DNA of 64,000 nucleotides, from the NCBI RefSeq assembly GCF_021245735.1, contig NZ_JAJISB010000018.1:57096-121095 (forward strand), given 5' to 3'. The notes beneath the pieces were generated by a model, which was not told the DNA's origin, did no database searches, and saw only the letters and a program-made list of their open reading frames with translations. The first letter of the stretch is position 1, and each line of letters opens with the position of its first letter. Both the position numbers and the translations under genes were made by a program. This DNA is from Brevibacillus daliensis (lineage in GTDB: Bacteria > Bacillota > Bacilli > Brevibacillales > Brevibacillaceae). Below, in pieces: positions 59,873-64,000 of this stretch.

Positions 59873-60673
59873 ATGCAGCGAATTCTGCTAACTAATGACG
59901 ATGGAGTGGATGCACTAGGTATTCGTGTCTTAGCTGAAGCACTACTGATGATACCAGACATTGAAGTTTATGTTGTAGCACCTAATGAGGAAAAAAGCGG
60001 TGTTGGCCACGGTGTAACTTTTCGAGAAGCCCTATCTCCGAAGCGACATGATTTTTACGGATTGCCTGTACAAGCTTATGGGATAAATGGAAATCCGGCT
60101 GACTGCGTAAAAGCAGCATATTATCTACTGTTTGATAAGGAAAATCGGCCGGATCTAGTGTTATCCGGCATTAATGTGGGATGTAATTTAGGAAAAGATG
60201 TATATTACTCAGGAACATGCAGTGCTGCCAGAGAAGCGGTTATTTTAGGGATGCCATCGGTTGCCTTGTCGTATGATAACTATCATGATCCAGATAGCTA
60301 TGGAGAGGCAAAGAATGTAATTCAACCCCTTCTCAAGCATTTTATTGAGATGGCTAAAAAGAAGGAGATGCCCAAGCAGGTATTCTGGAATGTAAATATT
60401 CCTGATTTACCAATGTCGGAAGTAAGAGGCATTGCCCCAGCTGAGTTAGCTTTTGATTTTTATCAGGATGTCTATCATCAAGAGGAAGCGGGCTTTTGGC
60501 TACGACGTGCTTATGCCGAACAGATTGATTTACACGGAGAAAATGAAGATTTCCGTCTGTTAAAGGCAGGGTTCATTACTTTAACTCCAGTTCATATTGA
60601 CTCAACAGATCGGGACATCCTGCGTCAAACAAGCGAGTGGTCGATGATCAGGGAGTTCAACCGGGGGAGATAG
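59873..60673 (+). CDS. surE: 5'-nucleotidase SurE
   Basis: A metal-dependent 5'/3'-nucleotidase of 266 residues. It begins ILLTNDDGVDALGIRVLAEA (Asp-Asp metal site), followed by VVAPNEEKSGVGHGVT, the GNPADCVKAAYYLL segment, and SGINVGCNLGKDVYYSGTCS with the second metal ligands. Length is normal. ATG follows AAAGGAGATTGGTGGC. The next gene starts 3 bp after the stop, so surE leads an operon that may run to the next gene(s). In other bacteria SurE supports stationary-phase survival. Confidence 0.95.
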   Translation: MQRILLTNDDGVDALGIRVLAEALLMIPDIEVYVVAPNEEKSGVGHGVTFREALSPKRHDFYGLPVQAYGINGNPADCVKAAYYLLFDKENRPDLVLSGINVGCNLGKDVYYSGTCSAAREAVILGMPSVALSYDNYHDPDSYGEAKNVIQPLLKHFIEMAKKKEMPKQVFWNVNIPDLPMSEVRGIAPAELAFDFYQDVYHQEEAGFWLRRAYAEQIDLHGENEDFRLLKAGFITLTPVHIDSTDRDILRQTSEWSMIREFNRGR

Positions 60674-60675
60674 TC

Positions 60676-61707
60676 ATGGTAGAAGAAAATAGAAGTACGA
60701 TCGTACGCTTTGCAGGACCGTCACCAGATATGACCACGACAGGAGATTCTTTATCTACGACACGATTTCGAGAATTGCATCGCGTTGTACGAGAAGAGGG
60801 CTTACCTTGCTTTGGCAGACTGAATGAGGTCGGACAGGCGGAGCTATATCTGATCTTTGATGATATCAACTCTTTTAGTGAATCAGTGGATGGGGTTAGT
60901 ACGGTTGAATTTCGTTTACATGGGCGGGAGCTGTTGCTGATAGTTTGGACCAAATCAGATCCGCACTCCCCTTTGGGGTTCCCTCTTTCATTTACTGTAG
61001 AGCGAGATTGGGAGCAAGAGTGGTTACATCAACTACTTGGCCAAGATACGACAAATATCTTTTTCTTGGCGGTGGAGTATGGAGAGCTACTCCATATTTT
61101 TACGGAACAAGTGATGATAACGGCAGAGGAGAGCGCGGGTGTATTTGACTTCATTCAAGAGTTGCATGAGAGAGAAGAATTTTCTCACCCCATCAATCAG
61201 GCTCTTCCTGAAGAACGTATTGCCACTCCATCCGTTTATGCGCATGGGTTGCATGATGACCTCTTCATTTTGCCTGGACAAGCATATCTGATTGATTACA
61301 GGAAGCATGTAAGTGATCAAGGAGAGCGTGCAGAAGAAAGCTTAATGGAGACACTACATCAGGCATTAGAAGCTGCAAGATGTCATCCGATAGGTGAAGC
61401 TAGGGATAAATCTTATACCATCTGGGTAAAAGGTGATGAAAATGAGGTTGCTGTTTATATAACCCCTTCTCTTCAAGCAGGAGGAATTCGGAATGAAGAT
61501 GATCCATTTCTTGCTTATTTCAAGCGTCTGTCCTCGTTTTTAGGAGTAAGAGAAGGGACTCCTCTTCGCGAGGGAGCATTTCCTATTTTTCGAAAAGAGG
61601 GAGAACAGCTTCTTCATCTGGAGTTGGATGATACCTCGGCTATACACTTTTCTCGACTTTTTCTGAGTAATTGGGACGGGTTACCCGATCCATTTGTCAG
61701 AAAGTAG
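60676..61707 (+). CDS. Hypothetical protein in the surE operon
   Basis: A 343-residue cytosolic protein that I cannot assign to a family. It is acidic, with a beta-rich first half (RSTIVRFAGPSPDMTTTGDS, YLIFDDINSFSESVDGVSTV, VEFRLHGRELLLIVWTK) and a long second half with DKSYTIWVKGDENEVAVYIT. No signal peptide, membrane helix or catalytic motif is visible. The ATG at 60676 follows GGGGGAGATAGTC and begins 2 bp after surE, so translation is linked to that gene. An in-frame ATG at 60637 lies inside surE. Confidence 0.7.
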   Translation: MVEENRSTIVRFAGPSPDMTTTGDSLSTTRFRELHRVVREEGLPCFGRLNEVGQAELYLIFDDINSFSESVDGVSTVEFRLHGRELLLIVWTKSDPHSPLGFPLSFTVERDWEQEWLHQLLGQDTTNIFFLAVEYGELLHIFTEQVMITAEESAGVFDFIQELHEREEFSHPINQALPEERIATPSVYAHGLHDDLFILPGQAYLIDYRKHVSDQGERAEESLMETLHQALEAARCHPIGEARDKSYTIWVKGDENEVAVYITPSLQAGGIRNEDDPFLAYFKRLSSFLGVREGTPLREGAFPIFRKEGEQLLHLELDDTSAIHFSRLFLSNWDGLPDPFVRK

Positions 61708-61787
61708 CGACAACTAGACGTTTTTCAACAAAGGATGTGACAAGCCTCGGTTCGAAATTAGGTAGAAATGAATCGGGGGTGTAGCAT

Positions 61788-62276
61788 GTGAGTGAAGGTA
61801 ATCATTCAACAGGTTCTCTTGCGTCTAACACTTTTTTAGAAATGCAAACCGAAGTAGAGCAGATTGCGAAGCAGTTTTCCTTGCGATTGGAAGGCGGCTT
61901 ACAGCATGTAGGACAATTGGGAATGGAAGAAAACGACTGTCAGGCTCATTATACATTGTGGGATTCCGAGGGAGTTATTTCGTTGAAAAGTAAACCATCA
62001 ATCATGACTTCATGTACAAGGAATGGACAGTTAATCCCTATCATGATGAGGTTTTCTCTTTCTTGTAATCAGAATCGAGATGTAACTTCGCTGAAAGAAT
62101 TGATTGACCAATATTTTAATTATGAGGCAGAGTTACATTGGAATGCCGCATCGCTGGAAGAGACTCGTCAGGTAGATCTAGCTATCCATTTTCAGTATCA
62201 GCCGAAGCAAAATCTGTTGCTAGCATACATCCGTTATATGTTGGTTATGATAACAGGACGAATTCCGGCAGCTTGA
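61788..62276 (+). CDS. Hypothetical protein
   Basis: A 162-residue protein starting at a GTG with GGGGGTGTAG upstream. It is mixed alpha/beta (MQTEVEQIAKQFSLRLEGGL; CQAHYTLWDSEGVISLKSKP; VDLAIHFQYQPKQNLLLAYI) with no signal peptide. No recognisable family. It is 80 bp after the previous unknown gene and before a terminator, so it may close the surE operon. Confidence 0.6.
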   Translation: MSEGNHSTGSLASNTFLEMQTEVEQIAKQFSLRLEGGLQHVGQLGMEENDCQAHYTLWDSEGVISLKSKPSIMTSCTRNGQLIPIMMRFSLSCNQNRDVTSLKELIDQYFNYEAELHWNAASLEETRQVDLAIHFQYQPKQNLLLAYIRYMLVMITGRIPAA

Positions 62277-62306
62277 CAACATGTTAGATATTCCATATTA
62301 AATCCG

Positions 62307-62336
62307 AAGACCACTCAGAAAAGAGGGGTCTTTTTC
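62307..62336 (+). terminator. Rho-independent terminator
   Basis: AAGACC and GGTCTT with inner CTC/GAG pairing, ending in T5. It separates the surE cluster from thpR. Confidence 0.7.
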
Positions 62337-62370
62337 TTCGCATACTTTGAAGGGAAAGGGATGAACGTAA

Positions 62371-62952
62371 TTGCGCCTCTTTATAGCTTTTACGGTACCG
62401 CAAAATGTTATCACGTGTGTCAATCAAGCCCAGGAGCAAGTCAAACAAGTACTGCGAGCGGATCGCTGGCAACCTACGAAAAATTTGCATATCACGCTTC
62501 ATTTTTTAGGCGAAATTGATGAAGGCTTGCTTCCTGAGATAATAAGAGATATGGAAATGGTTTGTTCCATTATCAAACCATTTACCCTTAGTCTTGGCAG
62601 ATTTGGTGTTTTCCCTGAAAAAGGGAATCCCCGAGTTTTATGGATTGGACTAAAGGGTAATCAGGAAGTGATGCAGCAGCTCCATTTATTACTTGGAAAA
62701 AGGTTAGAACGTCATCAAGAGATCATGATTGACAAAAGATCGTACCATCCCCACATCACGTTAGCTCGCGGACCCGAGACAAAAGAACAGGCAAGCTTGC
62801 CACTTGCAGATTGGTCACATCGTTTCTTACCTGAATATCATCCATCTTGGAAAGTAGAGGAAATCATTCTGTTTCGCTCGGAGTTACTTCCTACTGGGGC
62901 TGTACATACTCCACTACATACGTCCAAACTAGGTGATACAACGAACTTATAG
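62371..62952 (+). CDS. thpR: RNA 2',3'-cyclic phosphodiesterase (LigT/ThpR)
   Basis: A 193-residue 2H phosphoesterase. Both catalytic HxT motifs are present: LHITLHFLGEID (about residue 44) and HPHITLARG (about residue 128), with the N-terminal MRLFIAFTVPQNV typical of ThpR. It opens 2',3'-cyclic phosphates at RNA ends. A TTG at 62371 follows AAAGGGATG. Length fits the family. It is a single gene behind a terminator. Confidence 0.93.
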   Translation: MRLFIAFTVPQNVITCVNQAQEQVKQVLRADRWQPTKNLHITLHFLGEIDEGLLPEIIRDMEMVCSIIKPFTLSLGRFGVFPEKGNPRVLWIGLKGNQEVMQQLHLLLGKRLERHQEIMIDKRSYHPHITLARGPETKEQASLPLADWSHRFLPEYHPSWKVEEIILFRSELLPTGAVHTPLHTSKLGDTTNL

Positions 62953-63080
62953 AAAAAAGCGGTTTTGCCGTTCAAGATTGTGTACCACATGAATAAACAT
63001 AAAGAAAGCAAAGTTTGCGACGATAGTATGATGCATGCTTAGCTATTACGCCAGAAAAGAAGAAAGCGGTGGGAATTCAA

Positions 63081-63761
63081 ATGAGTGAGTTTACTACCGG
63101 GGTATTGTATCCAATACGATACGAAAACAAGATGATAACTTATTTGCAGGCATTGACACAACCATATTTTCATAAACGACTCAATGAGGACTGGAATGTA
63201 TTTTTTCTCGAAGACGAGTGGGTGGAAATGGCCGAAACATTATATAGCTTACTAGCTCTGTCCAAAAAAGGAATCAGCCTACTCTGGTTTCATGATGCAG
63301 AGGATAGTGGATGGGGATTCAGACTGTTCGAGGGGGGATATGAAGTTTCTTCAGCTACAATTAGTTATACCCTTGATGTAGAGCTAGCTGAAGCGGAAAT
63401 GAAACGAAGATACCCTACATTGATTATGTTTGACGAACATCATGAAGACGAAAAGCTGAGACGAGAATATGAAGAAATTGCCGATAGTATCACACATACC
63501 CATCAATATCGTCAGGAAGTTGAAAAAGGGTTGTTACGCTGTAAACCACAGGCATTTCGAACGTTTTTGTCCGCAAAACAGGTGCAGCAACTTCACTCCT
63601 TATTAGATAGCAGTTTACTGGCAGAAACGGACGTTGAGACAGGAAGTAGCCTATTGTATGACTCTGTTGACTTGTTCAAGGAAATACTTGGGATTGAGGA
63701 AATGATGTGGGTTAACTACTCCTATTTGGCAAGCGGAGGCAGAGAAAATGGGATGGTTTAA
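63081..63761 (+). CDS. Hypothetical protein
   Basis: A 226-residue cytosolic protein of unknown family. It is rich in acidic and aromatic residues (LEDEWVEMAETLYSLLALSK, LLWFHDAEDSGWGFRLFEGG) with a charged helical middle (EDEKLRREYEEIADSITHTH). The start at 63081 follows GGTGGG; a GTG at 63069 is in frame but overlaps that site. A strong terminator ends it. The pattern of Trp/Phe-rich strands suggests a small-molecule- or protein-binding domain but I make no claim of function. Confidence 0.65.
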   Translation: MSEFTTGVLYPIRYENKMITYLQALTQPYFHKRLNEDWNVFFLEDEWVEMAETLYSLLALSKKGISLLWFHDAEDSGWGFRLFEGGYEVSSATISYTLDVELAEAEMKRRYPTLIMFDEHHEDEKLRREYEEIADSITHTHQYRQEVEKGLLRCKPQAFRTFLSAKQVQQLHSLLDSSLLAETDVETGSSLLYDSVDLFKEILGIEEMMWVNYSYLASGGRENGMV

Positions 63762-63793
63762 AAAACTTGTGTCAAGGCACTTTTGGTAAGAAA

Positions 63794-63836
63794 AAAAGGA
63801 AGCCACCTTTGGTTTGATGAGAGATGGCTTCCTTTT
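63794..63836 (+). terminator. Rho-independent terminator
   Basis: AAAAGGAAGCCA pairs with TGGCTTCCTTTT, a perfect 12-bp stem with a long loop. Confidence 0.85.
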
Positions 63837-63903
63837 GACAGATAAGAATGTATAAAAATTCTCATCTGCATTAGTGCAACTAAGGCTTTACCTGCGCCAG
63901 AGG

Positions 63904-63923
63904 CTTGGCAAAGCCAAGTTTTT
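63904..63923 (+). terminator. Second terminator-like hairpin near window end
   Basis: CTTGGC-AAA-GCCAAG followed by TTTTT. It precedes by about 70 bp a ribosome-binding site (GAGGAGGG) at the extreme end of the window, so it may be an attenuator in the leader of the next gene, whose start lies outside. Confidence 0.6.
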
Positions 63924-64000
63924 CATAACATTATGGTTGTGGTGTTTCATGAACCCAAGGTGCAAAAATAGTTGGTAGATCAAGAAGCAAGAGGAGGGCT

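Noticed and set aside
63838..63930. Riboswitch in the leader at the window end
   Set aside because: A terminator hairpin is clear, but the upstream sequence matches no class I can recall, so only the terminator is listed.

Overview
The window looks like chromosome of an endospore-forming, AT-rich Firmicute, most likely Brevibacillus (Paenibacillaceae). The clues are a complete GerA-type germinant-receptor operon, AGGAGG-type ribosome-binding sites with frequent TTG and GTG starts, Bacillus-type regulatory sites (FadR, CcpA, ECF sigma) and a bacterial XPB helicase. No species call is possible by eye. No rRNA, tRNA, CRISPR array or intact transposase gene was seen.

Layout. 1-6 kb: glycerophosphodiester phosphodiesterase and a gerKA-KB-KC operon. 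6-12 kb: a beta-hydroxyacid dehydrogenase divergent from an old-yellow-enzyme dienoyl-CoA reductase that carries a perfect FadR box, a short homoserine dehydrogenase, and an Rrf2 regulator/azoreductase pair sharing an upstream motif. 12-17 kb: PaaK-like ligase behind a terminator-bearing leader, a secreted SLH-like protein, MsrA-MsrB, and a YbaK-type deacylase. 17-25 kb: a long palindromic repeat, P-type Ca2+ ATPase, cardiolipin synthase, acyltransferase, amino-acid racemase, Nudix. 25-34 kb: a cell-wall-sugar locus (RpiR/MurR regulator, 5'-truncated murQ, lactose/cellobiose-type PTS EIIB, EIIC and EIIA, AnmK, BadF-type sugar kinase) with a 35-bp operator-like palindrome and a perfect cre site. 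34-40 kb: a YcdB/YcdC protein, then a lipase with a C-terminal helical region, a WXG100-like partner and two tandem divergent lipoprotein-like genes, read here as a type VII secretion lipase toxin/immunity locus; next to it an esterase lies inside a nest of AAAGTTTGAT repeats. 40-47 kb: a 1438-residue multidomain diguanylate cyclase, a YtnP-like lactonase and a membrane protein, then a second palindromic repeat. 47-55 kb: MFS pump, GDSL hydrolase, ABC exporter, DUF418 protein, a decayed stretch with a third long palindrome, and an ECF sigma/anti-sigma pair with its own promoter. 55-64 kb: XPB helicase, CNNM/CorC-like protein, intracellular-type subtilase, surE, thpR and three unknown genes.

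The items most worth a second look are (i) the lipase/WXG/lipoprotein locus, where one putative immunity protein has lost its lipidation cysteine; (ii) a family of long, multi-branched palindromic repeats whose two clear copies show compensatory changes; (iii) the AAAGTTTGAT repeat nest around the esterase; (iv) the PTS-AnmK-sugar kinase operon, whose MurQ lacks its N-terminal half behind a slippery A AAA AAG; and (v) the giant GGDEF protein with degenerate kinase-like and P-loop modules. All functional calls come from reading motifs by eye; no database search was run.
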